Notes: a model not told the origin generated them from the letters alone. Positions 48,751 to 61,490 are shown, counted from the first letter of the stretch. The stretch is DNA of 64,000 nt from Schistocephalus solidus (GCA_017591395.1 WEDG01004494.1:124001-188000); one strand, 5' to 3'. A program made the numbers and translations.

Positions 48751-48836
48751 GCGGCCTTAGTGGGATTCAAACCCACGCCAGCAAAAGGAAGGCTTTAGTA
48801 CAGCAAACATTCTAGCCAACTGAGCTACGAGGCCCC
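48751..48836 (-). repeat. tRNA-like sequence, left arm of an inverted pair
   Basis: Minus strand: CTCGTAGCTCAGTTGGCTAG (D arm, box A), a CTGTACT anticodon-like loop, and GTGGGTTTGAATCCCAC (T arm, box B). The D stem has two mismatches, so it is probably a pseudogene or tRNA-derived repeat rather than a working tRNA. Confidence 0.65.
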
Positions 48837-48894
48837 AGATACGAGGCTGGGCGGGTAACTTGACCCAAGGGTGATTAAACTCACGGCTCCTGGT

Positions 48895-48981
48895 GGGGCC
48901 TCGTAGCTCAGTTGGCTAGAGCGTTGACTGCACTAAAGCCTTCCCCTTGCTGGCGTGGGTTTGAATCCCACGTAGGCCGCC
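48895..48981 (+). repeat. tRNA-like sequence, right arm of an inverted pair
   Basis: Same sequence family as 48751-48836, now on the plus strand. The D stem GCTC/GAGC and the T stem GTGGG/CCCAC pair perfectly, while the anticodon stem around CTGCACT pairs poorly and a long variable region follows. Outer flanks (CACAATTGGG and GGAAGAGT-like) are also inverted repeats. Confidence 0.65.
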
Positions 48982-49019
48982 GAGTTTTGCACAATTGGGT
49001 CAAATGAATTATTCTCTAC

Positions 49020-51687
49020 CAGACTCTTCCTTCTGTCGCCCTCTTGGGTCTGATGAAATGACAGGCTCAATAAGCCCAGAGACAGAATGAGGCGCAGGTG
49101 GCTGGCATGATGTGAGCCTTACCTCATTTTATCGGGTGAGGTTGCTTCAGGCGGCGGAAAAGGCATTCGTTCAAAAGTCGGCACCCTGGTGTGTCTGAAA
49201 TATATTGGGACTATGCTCCAAGCTAACAGATATTACTTATTATACTTAAAGTTTTCCTGTCTAATCAAAGACCTATTTTAAATTTTGAATAACATGGAAC
49301 AAGACTTGTCTCTGAATGTATATAAATTTGACCCTATTTCAATTAATCATGTATTTCACCGGTTAAACTTGAAACAGGCTCGCTTTCGTCCGAAAGTGAT
49401 AAAAAACCAAAAAAAACAAAATATTGCTGCAAATAATTGCAAAAACACGCTCACTTTATAGTCTTATAAATCGGAGGAATAGGCTTTCGGGTGCCAGGTG
49501 CATGGCATGAAGTCAACAGATGGCACCAAAAGAGTTTCGAGGTAATTATGGTATCCTGCTGGCAAAAATTACGCTGGCAGACTGGAGCTTTGAAATATTC
49601 TGAAAGAGGATAGTTTGGCATAGATTAAAGCTCAACTTTACAATCACAGATTACACTTTATCGCATTCACTACCAAATAAGCTAAGGATTGAATAGGAAG
49701 ATCGTGGTTTTATTAAAATAACTTACATACAGACTTGATATAGTTTTGTCCTGCTAAGGCGTTTACGGTTGGTATTAGGACTGTTGATTCGGTTTTTGCG
49801 GGCAGGGCTAACATGTGCGATCACGTTTTAGGGTTAAAATCCGGATTTTGCTGATAAGGTTAGAATCTGGAGGTAGGATTTAAGGCTAGGCTTAGCGTGG
49901 GTGATGTCTAGGACATGAACTGTGATTCCGTTTGGAGTTATAATTAGGTTTAATGTCAGCGTAAGGCTAGAGATTTGGATAAGGGGAAACGGTAGAGTTG
50001 GATGAAATACCGGTACATGTACAGATGACTTAATTTAAGGCAGGATTTGTAAATCATGGATCCATTCTCTGGACTGAACGCACCCACAAGACCAAACGGC
50101 TGCAGAAAACGTTGGCGCCTCCAACCAAACGGATTCCTATACTGCAAGGTTGGTATCTCCCATACATGATAAAACCAGTTTATCGCAAATATATCCTGCG
50201 TTGCCGTTTGCTCAACTCATAACTTTGTTCCATGAGTTCCTTTTGAAATGTCCTCTCACATGTTTCTAACCTTAACCACACCACTATATCTCATTTAGAC
50301 TGATTTATCCTTCTTTTACTTGCATCCTTTGGATTTTCATCCACCGACTTCACGCAGACACGACCTAAATTACTTGTTATAAATAATTTTGGCTAGTTTT
50401 TCTAAAATTTTCCCTTTTGATCAAGAGATGGTTTTCGAAAATAAGTCAACTGTTGCAACAAGTAGTAGGTAACGCGGTAGGTTTGTCAGAACTTCCAGTA
50501 TTTTAGGTTGAAAATATTCTTGGAAACTACTTGCTTCAAATTCTAGAAATGGGATTTTTGTTAGACTGAGCTCTCCATGAGATGGTCGAGTGCATTTGTA
50601 AAGCTTAAAACATGTGACATATGTTCAGAATTGGAATATTTTATAGTGTACTTAGTGGTCATTATAATGACTGGAAACGATTTCTAACCACTATTCTACA
50701 GCAATTATTTCTGTCTTTAATATCCTACAACGTTAACAAACTTCTAATCAATAAATGGGATTGATTTAAGCAATCGTTTTATTCTCGCTTTGTAAATCAT
50801 ACAAGGGGTTGCAGATCAACTTATGGTTACCTCTTCTTTGAGAAATTGGGCTGTCCTGGCCGTAGGTCTCCTGACGAAATCGACAAGCAGATGTTGATAT
50901 TGAGTTTCACTGGTCACGTATGTTGGTGTTTTTTCAATTTTTACCGTTTGTGTTAATTCCTTTTGCGCATGCTTGGCAAACACAGAAGAAACGTTAGAGG
51001 TTGACAGATTTTAGACAACAGTTTTGCCGTTGGGGTTCATAAAAATTAGAAAGATCTGTATATCACTGGCTTGATTTAGAGGCCATGTATAAACACCACG
51101 AAGGCTGGAAAAGAGTAAAATATCGTCCTGTTTCGCAAATAAGATGTTTTGGAAACAGACGATGTAACTTAAATTCCAACAGTAGCATAAACCTTATCAT
51201 ATTCCAAAGCAATTAAATGTGTCATTTGATTGAATGTAAGAAATTAGACCAAGCGGACAAGTATACGATGACCATACCCTCTAAATGAGCTTAACGAAAT
51301 TCATTAAAAGGCTCTCGGAGCGAAGAATATATCCAGGTGTAAATCAAGCCACCCCAATGTAGCTCAGATGCTAAAGTCACATTTGCCGGCTGTGCAAAGC
51401 AATTCACATTTTCTTCCTGCTGTCTCGGAAGCAAGTCATGTTTTTATCCAAACGTCTTTTGCTGGGGTCTTTTAACCATTCGCATTGAAAAATAAATACA
51501 GACAGAGCTGTACATGGCTTGTTTTATTGATCTTTACTTGAATCCCAAATGATCACCAAGGCCCATATTTGTTGCATAAACCCTAGTTACCTTTAGTTTG
51601 ATTAATTATCCCCTTTGTTTGGGCTTACTAAAAAAATTACTGTGAAAAATGCGCATTATCAGTCAAATAATGTTGTGGAAACTGTAC
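49020..51687. other. Unassigned stretch
   Basis: No gene supported. Around 49740-49990 there are many loose GGTT(A)G and TTAGG-like words without a regular period. Confidence 0.4.
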
Positions 51688-51900
51688 CTGGTGCTTTTTC
51701 CGTCGCAGGAGGGAAGGCTGGGGAATAGTTCCCGGTCCACGTTCCTTCATCCAATCCTTTTTTGTCGAGGTCCCTTGCAGTCGAATTTTCTCAGGCTTGC
51801 TCAAGGCTTGAGTCTCTTCGTAGCCGTTTTCTAACTGAAGTCGTCTGCATCGTTTCTTCTCCTCCAAAGCCAATCGCTTGATGTTCTTCTCCTGTCCTTT
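51688..51900 (-). CDS. Probable internal exon of an unidentified gene (71 codons)
   Basis: AATTTTCAG acceptor, 213-nt frame, phase 0 at both ends, and a CAG|GTACAG donor. The peptide is highly charged and helical at first (KRLALEEKKRCRRLQLENGY), then KPEKIRLQG and a basic end (LLRRKKHQ), like a coiled-coil or cytoskeletal protein. Codon composition is balanced. The family is unknown. It may belong with the candidate exon at 59401-59518 on the same strand, which is an inference from position only. Confidence 0.5.
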
Positions 51901-52070
51901 CTGAAAATTTTAACTCATCACGAAAATTGCTATACTCAAGTGGAATTAAATCGGCAGCTCAGCATTCTCAAAGCCTTTAAATGTGTCTTCGAATTCCGTG
52001 AAGGCAAGACTTTAAGGCTACTGCTTGGTCAATCTGCTTGACGAATGCCAGAAAAGGTGCGTATGAAAGA

Positions 52071-52113
52071 AGCAGTAGTAGTAGCAGTAGTAGTAGTAGC
52101 AGTAGTAGTAGTA
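52071..52113. repeat. (AGT/AGC)n trinucleotide microsatellite
   Basis: Tandem AGT with three AGC interruptions over 43 bp. Confidence 0.9.
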
Positions 52114-55100
52114 TGAAAGTACAAATGTTCAACTGAATCATGAGGTAATAGGCTGCAAAGTAGCACTCAGCTTGCGGGCCAAAAGGAAATTTTCCCTCAC
52201 CGACCGGTAAGGAATGGCAGATAGGCGAAAAACAACCATTACAGTTTCCTTTGTCTTCACTGGCAACAGTTATCGAAGTGACCGTTTCTCCCCGGGTGCA
52301 GGGCGTTCGAGCACTATGCTCGTTTATTTCAGTACATCGGAAAGGAAACTTGAGAAATTAGGAAGATAAGAAAAGCTATCAAGAAGTAGGCAGTACTCTT
52401 CTAGGTATGTGACCTTACACATCTTGTCTACTTTACCAATACAAATGTATGCTTGTTGGCCTGGAGGGACGTTAAAAAAAAGACTATTAGTATAACGAAG
52501 CCTCATTTCAAATATAACATGGTGCCACAGTTTGCATAGAATCAATTATTTTCAGTTTCTGAAAAATGACTTAGCATGTGGGTTTTCACACTAGATGACC
52601 ATTTGGCAAGTTTAATTAGCAGTTTGTTTTGCCTGATATGACTTATTTAATTGACAGCCAGGCCGTATCATCTTCGGTAGGGTTTGAAAATGCAACAGAA
52701 ACGGGAAGGTCAGTCCCACTGCATCGATGACGATCCCCAATCCGCCAAATCACCTTAAATTCCCGAACTGTATGACTGTCTCACTGCATCTTAAATTCTT
52801 AAATTCTAAATTCTGTTATAATTCTATTTAAAACTATAGAATAGATAAGCCAACTTTATGACTTTGAAAACCACTCACAACCAGTTCTACCGACTTTAAC
52901 GTCGCTCCAAATTTGGGCATACATTGTATTGTTTTTTTTGAATAGAAGGACATTCGTTGCTAATTAGATTAAAATAGTTCATGCATTATATAAAAGCAGC
53001 TGTATAAAAACTTCACTTTTATAACTCAAGTTATTTGGACTGCCGATTGAACGTATAATAGCAAAGAGCGAGTATTTACATTGCTTTGACATTTGTTTTG
53101 AACCGTACATCTCTGCAAGGATATACGAGAAGCCATTGAGTTTACTTAATTCTCTGTGAGGACATATTTCGGTGGCCCCAATTCAAAGCCTAACGTTCGT
53201 ATTCTATCTTGCACTTAAACTGACTAGGTTACCTGCATGCGCACAGATATGTATGCTCCCCAGTCGCATTCCATCACGCCAGCCCCTGACCATAGTGGTA
53301 TCACATCTATTTCAAATACCAACATGACCTTTTTTTATAGCAGGTCTCTATGATGTTGCTTGCTGATGGTGGAAGATAACTTAGAAGCGGCCATGCCCAC
53401 CTCACATGTTCATTAAGGTTTCCGATCATTATCAGCAAGCATCATCTGTCGGAATCTAGCCTTCAGATGCAAAATCAAGTTCCTGAACATCACGCCTATG
53501 TAATAAATATCTCTGATCAGGGCACTCGTTTCAAAGAATTAATTGTACCCAAAATATTAGGGTTCCAGTGCAACTCTTCAGATGTAAATTATAAATAGGC
53601 CACTTACTGACAATATTTTAAAACTCGTGATTTTATTCATACTATATAAACTACACACATATATACGCTGTATAGCTGTCAAAAAAGGCATTTGGATTGG
53701 TCTTCGCCAAAGAATCGAAAAATTACAATCAGTCTGTGCTGGAGAGCACACATGCGGAGTCCCTCAGACTGGTCTGACGCACCTTCGTCAGATGGATTAA
53801 ATTTTAGGGTATTAAAAGTAGCAGATTAAAAAGAGAGCACAGAAAGTCATGCAGCATTGACGTGTTTAAGTAGACATTCTCTTGTATAGTACACACCAGT
53901 TCATTGGACTTGAGTTACAGATGTGCAGAGGTTATGTCCAACTTAAACCATGGACAACAACATGCTAGCTTTTCATGGAGATTTTTTGGACGACCGGATT
54001 AATCTAAAGAGCGTTAATTCTTGGATTTATTTGCGAATTATTTTCCTGCATTTACTTTAAACAGTTTTAGTTACAACAGATTCTGAAAGTAGGAAATTCA
54101 TCCAGACAGAGCGCGTGCAAACTGAGAAGATAACAGACCATGTAGAGAAATTTACATATTGAATTAAGTGAACGTAATGGAAACCAGGATGCGAGCATGT
54201 TAAATAATCAAGGAGGGCTACGAGAAAGGCAAGGGACCGTAATAATGGTCATGTTTACCACCATCAGTTGGACTGATTTTCGTCCCAAAAGGGCGCCTGT
54301 ACTTAGTTGCTAATTGAGTGTTTTTAATTCAGCGCTGTACCACTTAATTATAAATGCACCTCCTATTGGTTACAATCAGAAATACTCAAAGTCAAGTGGG
54401 AATGGCATGCTACGGCTTCTTTAGTGCAGAACAGAAGTGGGTATTTTCGTTTTGCTTGGGACCTTAGTGGCTGAATTGTACGCAGTCCGTTGCACAGCAT
54501 TGAGCATTTGATGGCCAATCTCAGGTAAGATTTATGGATTATTTATTCATCTTCGCAACGCTATCGTCTATAAGGGCTTCGAACCCCGAGCTGGGATGCA
54601 AAGTGAAACCGAAAATTTGTGCACTGCTGTCAAAACGGATTAGTGAATAACTCTCTGATAGGATTCGACATCGTTTTGTATGAATTGCTAGCCAAATATA
54701 TTTTTCAAGGTGATTTTAGCTTTCCTAGTCTTTAGGTCTAGGTAAGCCCAACCACATGCACGTCGACAAGCGAAAGTACCGCCGAGTGGTTGGTAAACTA
54801 ATAAATCAAATACGATATGTTTGGTTGATATACACATGATAAAGGCTCAGCAAAGGCCTTAACTCGATTCCATAGCCTTTTCAGGAGGCAACAGAAAACA
54901 CTTTCCTCTAACCCATGGTATTGTCCATATGCAGTGCAGCGTATGAGTTGGTAAAGTAGTTGTTCGACGCCCCCACTTTCCGACTGATTTAGACATCACA
55001 GTCAGTTTGTGGATACCATTCTTGGGAAAGCTCAAATGGATAAATGTCTTGCAAAGCAAGTCCATGGTATCTTTCAAGGTCACACCCAGCACTACTTCTA

Positions 55101-55746
55101 TTCACGAGGATCTAACAGTTAAGACCATCAGTCTACCCCCCTGGAGACTAACCGCAATGAAAAAAATAATTTTTTCGAACTCATCTACATTCCGCCTAAC
55201 ATTTTAGGCTCTATGTCAAAACTTCCTTTCTGTTTCTCATAGCAAAACATAAGTGGATAAAGGATTGGCCAACATTTCCATCGATTTTGGGAATCATAGA
55301 TGAGGCTTACCCTTCAACGTTTTGAGACCCTGGTTCCCCAGTAAGTCTTTCCCCGCTACGTGGGTAATTCTTTTGTTATAAACGATGACGAGCACGTGTT
55401 GGCATGTCATGGTTTCGTCGACGGAACTCAGACGCACCATCAATTTCAATTAGGATAGAATGCTTGCAAGCAGTGGGCAATTACAATGTTTAACGATATC
55501 ACTCCCTTAGTAAGCGCTCAGGCTTTGCCTGGGAGGAGTATTTTTTCACGCGGAGAGTGCACAGGTGCGCACTGCTTCCACTGACATTCACGTGAGTGAA
55601 GTAATTAACCTGCAAATAATCAATCACGGCGAGCAACCGTCATCGCTTCGAGTGCGACCATCCGCGATAAATATGGGCTTGATAATTTTAAGAAGAGCAT
55701 AAACGACTGAGGAACGAGACAGGGTGAGAGCTAATTGAATAATTGA
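52114..55746. other. Unassigned stretch
   Basis: No supported gene. A good pyrimidine tract plus CAG near 52466 (minus strand) precedes only a very short open segment. Confidence 0.4.
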
Positions 55747-55786
55747 TTCGACCCACTTGTGAAAAACTCTGCGGCCTTGGTGGGAT
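55747..55786 (-). repeat. Fragment of the tRNA-like repeat flank
   Basis: CACTTGTGAAAAACTCTGCGGCCTTGGTGGGAT matches 48733-48765, the edge of the left tRNA-like copy. This shows that the sequence is a dispersed repeat. Confidence 0.6.
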
Positions 55787-56564
55787 ACTGGGCTGCTAGT
55801 GAGAGATCAATCGGTCGATGCATTAAGCAGGCGCCAGCATCCAGCGCCTGTGAAATCACCTTCCGACCTGAGGCGTTGTGCTTTTATGGGCTACAGACAT
55901 CTATAAGTGTCCCCTGTTGTGCTGATTCTGTCAGTCCTGACGCTGATCTTCTGAGGATATCGAAGCTCAGAAAAACGCAAATACCTCTGGTGCTTTATTA
56001 GTCTTCTTCCTCATAGTACACTCTCTCAGACACTCAGCCGCTCGTGTGGGCTGCTTGTCAATGCGCGCTTAGAGCTTGGTGTGAGGAAGGCAGAGATTAG
56101 GATGCCTACATAGTGAACTTTTGCCTGACCTACAGGCTTCGCCTAGCACGAGGCATGTCTGAATGTTGGCTCGCTGAATTATTTGAGTGCCTGTGAAATC
56201 GATGTCATTATCCATAATGAGGATATGGGCAGGTACTTCAAATGGCAGATCTGCCTTCCGTAGCGCTGACTCATGCTCGCCGGACGAAAATTCCAGCATT
56301 TGATAGAAAGATTAAATGGCAGGTTGACCATCGCAGGACAGTGAGTTGCGCATTAATAGCGAAAATAGACTTGCAGAGCCAATGCCGTACTCCCTCTTCC
56401 CTCACACACATGTGCCTGGTGGCGAGACACAGTTAGTAAGATTGAAGGCTGGCTGGGGCGCGGTGACTGACAAGGCTAAACAACCACTCTACGCGTGCCA
56501 CACACGCCTGGTCCATGCAAGATGGGCCAGGTTCTCACCGAAAAAAGAATTGATCGACTCAGAT

Positions 56565-56815
56565 CCCGTTTGAGTGTGTTACCGATGCTACATTAAAGTG
56601 GAGTCATTGAGCCTGACTCTGTCCACCATTCAGTCACCTTAAAAACATACGCGGGACCGACTGACTGTGAGGTGGAACTTTTCCGGTCGGTTGGCGACCC
56701 TCCAAGCCATGAACTTGAAGGAGTCGTGATATGTTCAATTGCATCGGGTTTATTCTTATGAAGAAAGGGTTAAGGTGCCGTGAGTCTGTAGTCCTCAATG
56801 TTAACATCACTCTTT
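56565..56815 (-). repeat. Decayed tail fragment of the RTE-like element
   Basis: CATTAAAGTGGAGTCATTGAGCCTGACTCT and GTCGGTTGGCGACCCTCCAA follow the minus-strand order of the tail units (compare 36490-36620), with heavy divergence. Confidence 0.45.
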
Positions 56816-57404
56816 CTTCCTTCTCACATGCACTAATCCAAACTTCAGTTGTTCTCTAAATTACTTGACTCGAGAGTGCACAGTTACCACATACTGTTAG
56901 GTAACGTCGATGCCAGTAAAGCAGGGGTAGGCTGGGCTTCCTCTGAGAAAAACTGAGTTATTACAGCGCATGCTATAACTTCGGTAGATTATCGGTTTCG
57001 CTTCCTCGTGGATGCGTATTTAAGTGCATTTAACGATAATTGTTTTCTTCTTATGTTGGTTCATTCCGCATTCTACAAGGTATTTTTAACATAGTTCCGT
57101 TTTTGCATGATTAGTTGGTGACCAAAGTTCAATTTCATATTCCTTGCTCTTCCTTTATCTCAAATTATGAAACATGGATAAAGAAAACCAACAGATGAAC
57201 CAGATCTCTCAGTTTTATCACTTTGGAGTTCGCCAAGGTGTACACTATATATGGCATCCGACCCTGTAGGCATCGGAGAGGAAAACACAAAGCCGGGAAA
57301 TGCGGTTGGAATAGCTTATATGCGCCCCGCCCCTCCCTGATAGGATACGGAATTAGGAGATCCCCAGGTGTTGCAGGTAGCTCGCGCTAAATTCCAGGAC
57401 TGGA

Positions 57405-57500
57405 ACCTCTCACCGTTTCCAAACCTTAACACCGACCCCAAATCATACCTTAACCCAAACTCCAACCATAGTTCTAACTCTAACCTCAACTCTTCAGTGC
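57405..57500. repeat. Degenerate (C)CTAAC/CCCAA-rich tract
   Basis: Loose repetition of CCTTAACC, CCCAAA, CCAAC and TCTAACTC words. No fixed period. Confidence 0.4.
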
Positions 57501-58394
57501 AAGACCACCTGAATTACGGGAGTCTCCTATTACCGGTCTCTCTGTTGTTTTTTCTTCCTGTCTGATGATATTATAGAGTACAAACTCTAAAAGCTTTTTC
57601 CTTTCAATGGTGTAGCTCCATTTTCTTCGCTTATAGAACTTGACCCGCGTTCTGCATATCCTTCTAAGGTGTTTGAAATGTCCGTTACTTTGGCTTAATT
57701 TGATGTCGTTTTACAAACAACACTTTCGATGGGCACCCCTTGTACTAATCTGTCGTTTTCACGTGCCTGTTCCAATTAAAGCAAACATATTTTCGATTTT
57801 CAATAGAACATTATAACAAGAGCAAACAGTCAGTAGAAGATAGCTATAAAAATTAATACTAAGAGATTAGGCTAACTGATACTCTTTGCTACACCTTTAA
57901 CTTTAGATATCAGAAAAGAACTACCATGAATAACCTTTCTGTCTATTTCTTGTATGCTAAGTTGGCTTATCTAAAGCAGCTACAGAGAAATTACTTGTGA
58001 AGTTTGCACTTCCGCGTTTGCGGGTTATTCTGGTACTACGTTTTTTATTAACGCTTCTTGTATGAGTACCGAACTAATCTGTTTAATCCTAACATGAAAT
58101 TACGATTTTGGTTGTGAAGTCTGATTCAGTATAAATACCCCAAATAATATTTTTATCACCTATCATGCCATTTCTATGTAACTACGTTAAGTAAGGTTCA
58201 ACATTTTTTTCAAGACTGTGTTGGTTGAAGTTCTAATTAAGTTCTAAAAACCCACGTCCTTTTTCTAGAGTTGTTCAGTATCGACGTAACTATAACGCCT
58301 AGCACAAACGTTCCCAGCAGCGAGGCTTCAGGCAGTCTTCTCAAACAACCCTCTTTTACGAGGCGAAGGTAAGGATAGGTTGTCGGCTTAGACC

Positions 58395-58748
58395 ACCTCC
58401 ATGTGTATTCACTCATTTACTTGCTCCTGTGGAGCAGGTAATGTTGGTCGCACGAGTCAGCACCTATCCAAAACAATAAGAGAACACCTCCCAGCAAAGC
58501 TGAGAAAAGTGGAAGTCAAAAGCATAATTAGCGCCAGCCTGGCACATCTTGTTGACACCGGGCATATTGTGGACCCCAGCGAAGCTTTCTGTGTAATTTA
58601 TAAGGTCCCACCAAACTAGTCCAAGCCACTGAGTCAACGTCTACTAGTAGCAGCAGAAGCGACTGTCGTAAGATTGAAGAAGCCTGTATTGTGCGCACAA
58701 GAGAACCTCTTACAAGCCCCGCGTTTTGCTTGGCCAACAGTCACTTAG
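58395..58748 (+). pseudogene. Penelope-like retroelement C-terminus (GIY-YIG endonuclease type), one stop
   Basis: FTCSCGAGNVGRTSQHLSK, then TIREHLPAKL, AHLVDTGHIVDPSEAF and VIYKVPPN, followed by an in-frame TAG (58617-58619). The same frame continues with SKPLSQRLLVAAEATVVRLK, PVLCAQENLLQA and a FAWP end. This is the standard order for the GIY-YIG end of Penelope-like elements, here with N-V instead of Y-I in the motif. No RT part is found nearby. Confidence 0.85.
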
Positions 58749-59400
58749 CTGCATGCATTCCCCTCGCGCCATCTCTGTCCTCCCCTTCCCCTAGAACTTG
58801 GCAACTAAGAACTTTCCTTAAAAGGAAATTTCCCACAAGTTATCTACAGCATGCGAGCGTTTTTCATTTCTTTCAAAATAAATGTGCCACTTAACATAAA
58901 CTTATCTAAAGGTTTAAGTCTTGGTTTCAGAATTTTTTAAGCATAGTCTGAATATCAGGCCTGTGTTGTCGCTTCGATTAGTAAAATTCAAGGAGGATTT
59001 ATAGCGATCATCATTTTCAACTTGATTGCTGACAACGAAAAGCAAAGTTGAATCTCTCCAAAGACATATGACATTCGTCTATCGATTACATCAACACTTC
59101 GCTAACTAGAAGTCTAAGTCTACCTGAGGTATGAGTATACGAAAATATTATTTTCTCGACGGGAGTCGCCTGCATCAAAGGTATTAAAAAAACATAGTTC
59201 ATCTGTTAGAAGGTATCATTCTCTAAAGCAATCGTGACATAGAGTACATAGAAGACAATTTACTAATTCATTCTTTGCCGGTCGCCGTTTCCACTTGAAT
59301 TATTATTTTAACTAAACCAACATGGATATTCTACATCCCCTGTGTATTTTCATTTTAGAGATGAAAGCAAAGTAACAAAGGCAAACGGAACTGTACCCAC

Positions 59401-59518
59401 CGCAAATTGATCTTCTAGAAGATCGGAAAGGTGTTGCATCAGGGCCGGCTCGAGCCGATTTACCTCCTTGACCTTAAGGAGCTTTTTACAGTCTTCGTAG
59501 AGTATTGCGGCGGACATG
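59401..59518 (-). CDS. Possible exon of an unidentified gene (39 codons)
   Basis: Pyrimidine-rich stretch ending GCGTTAG, then ATG (59517-59515) and an open frame ending phase 0 at GCG|GTGGGT. The peptide is helical and acidic/basic mixed (EDCKKLLKVKEVNRLEPALM, then HLSDLLEDQFA). It could be a first coding exon. No family is recognised. Confidence 0.4.
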
Positions 59519-60097
59519 CTAACGCAGTCGAGAGACAATGGTGGAATAATTATTCCCTCTGGTGCGACAGTCCTTTAAACCACGTCTTCTTGCACTTTAA
59601 AGAGCAAGTTAAAGGTAGAACAACATCACCCGCCTAGGGCTGCGTTGTTCTAGAACGGCTTAAAAGTACCCAGTCTGCATACTTTATGGATAATTTTCTT
59701 GTCGTGAAGCGCGTGGTAGACGCGATTTTTTCGTAAGACACTCAGACAATTTGCTTTCTATCGTATAACAGCACAGAAAATAAGAACCACGATAACGTCC
59801 AGTATGGTTTGTTTGATTTTAACCATAAGAACCCAAACTCACAAGTACGTAGTAAGGTTAACGACAGGAACAAGTCACTGTAGAAAGGCGAACCTAAAAC
59901 ACTAAATCTTTCGGGTTTATTAATGCATTTCATTCAGCCAACCTTATTCAAGCCCTCGGCTGACACCGCATGGCACGCGTGTTAATGCGCCATATCAAGT
60001 GACTAGAATATCTAACTTCCCTAAGAGGGCACACTGCTGGCTTGTGCTTGACTGTTTTTATAGTGTGGCATTCTTACGCAGCATCCATGCAGAATTA

Positions 60098-60247
60098 AGT
60101 TACCGGCAAAGACAATGGAGAGCAGAATGGCCCTTTCTAGCTTATTAGCCATCATCAGCCAGCCATACCCGACCCCAGGTGTTGCGGCACCTGGGGATCG
60201 AACTCGCGCCCTATTGGTTAGAAGTCCAACGCTCTAACTACGAGGTC
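60098..60247 (-). repeat. tRNA-Arg-derived SINE, copy E
   Basis: Best-kept copy: body GGCAAAGACAATGGAGAGCAGAATGGCC, then GCTTATTAGCCATCATCAGCCAGCC, the T arm CTGGGGATCGAACTCGCG and the anticodon arm TTGGTTAGAAGTCCAACG on the plus strand (TCT on the minus). Confidence 0.82.
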
Positions 60248-60968
60248 TTTGTATTGTGGGTTTCGATGGTTTATGGACGCTTACCGATCTGTTATGGAAC
60301 TCACTCCTCCCGTCGTGCATTGGGGCTCACTCTCGAGCCCCGCCAGCAGCCACACAATGACTAGTGATATAGGCACAATAACAGCATTTCAGTAATATTA
60401 TTCTACCCCTGCCAATCAGGCTTCGAGTGCGGTCGTGCCTTTCGCCAAGGTTTTAATTATTCTTAAAAACTAGCAAGGGTTAAGACCTTGCACAATAGTT
60501 ACTTACCAATATAGTGTCGCGGGTAATGTATTATCCTCACCGTCACACTAACCAGGCCAAATCAGGCATAGCAGGAGGAGACGATAGTCACTAAAAAGTG
60601 GGAATGTTTCAATAAAAATCCCAGAACTACTGTTTTAGGAGGGAGAAATTATGCGAGGTTAGTGGTTTTTAAGAGTTTGTAGTAGTCATTTCAAGTTTCT
60701 GGCATTCAATTGGTACATGGCTGTGACTGCCGGGATTCACCTACATGTCAATATATTAATCGACTGGATTTTACGGTCACCATGTCTCCGAATAATGTTT
60801 TCGAGCACGTCAGGATGTTGAAGGGAGGCGACGATGGCACGATAATGGCAGCCGACTACAATACACTCAACGATTCGGTTAATTCCGTAAACCTGGCGTG
60901 TTTGTTTATGCGTTTTCTCTGCTTGCCTCATCTTTCCCGTGTATTTTGAGAACGGCAACTTTCCAGAC

Positions 60969-60999
60969 CCGATATAAGAGGTAAAATTTCTTATATCGG
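60969..60999. repeat. Perfect 11-bp hairpin
   Basis: CCGATATAAGA and TCTTATATCGG surround a 9-base loop. The role is unknown. Confidence 0.8.
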
Positions 61000-61124
61000 T
61001 ACTGAGGTCTCTATTCCCACTGCACTATCAGACTATTAATCACTTCATAATTCATTTGACACTTTCGAATCTATCCAAACATGCTTGTGAGGCTGACAAT
61101 CCTCAGAGTAACGTGTTCCCTCCA

Positions 61125-61270
61125 GTCAGGTTGCATTTTCTCCTTCTAAGTATACCCTGCACAGCCACTTCACTTTAGTTGGGATCCGAACAGTCCCGTT
61201 GTTTATGTGAACATTGACTCCAATGTGTACTGACCAGGTCGTATGCGCGACGTGAAGACGAAGTGTTAAG
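61125..61270 (+). repeat. Possible decayed tail fragment of the RTE-like element
   Basis: CAGTCAGGTTGCATTTTCTCCTTCTAAG resembles the opening block of tail units, and ACCAGGTCGTATGCGCGACG resembles the A-unit GTCGTGTACGTAG block. Weak. Confidence 0.3.
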
Positions 61271-61378
61271 CGTTGTTAACTATAGCGCCAGAGTCCGCCT
61301 GCGTCCGGCTTGATGCGCTCTTATCGGGAGGGTGCGGGAGGAAGCAGTGTTGGATTTTGCGCAAGTCTGCTATCACTG

Positions 61379-61490
61379 GACAGTTCGATCGTCAATTACG
61401 ACGAGGTCCACCGTATGCTCCACGGAAAGGTGGGACAGGGACGGTGACACGCGCGTGATTTAGTTTAAAGTGACTTATTTACGTGCAAGT
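61379..61490 (-). repeat. 3'-terminal fragment of the RTE-like element
   Basis: GACAGTTCGA, CGTCAATTACGACG, CCGTATGCTCCACGG and GATTTAGTTTAAAGTGA line up with the last 100 bp of the full element (minus orientation) and with 36217-36320. Confidence 0.7.

Noticed and set aside
48895..48981. Functional tRNA gene
   Set aside because: The anticodon stem pairs poorly and the acceptor stem is only partly complementary; called tRNA-like instead.
52324..52545. Possible exon after a strong pyrimidine tract and CAG
   Set aside because: Only about 16 codons stay open in a usable frame before a weak donor; not enough to call.
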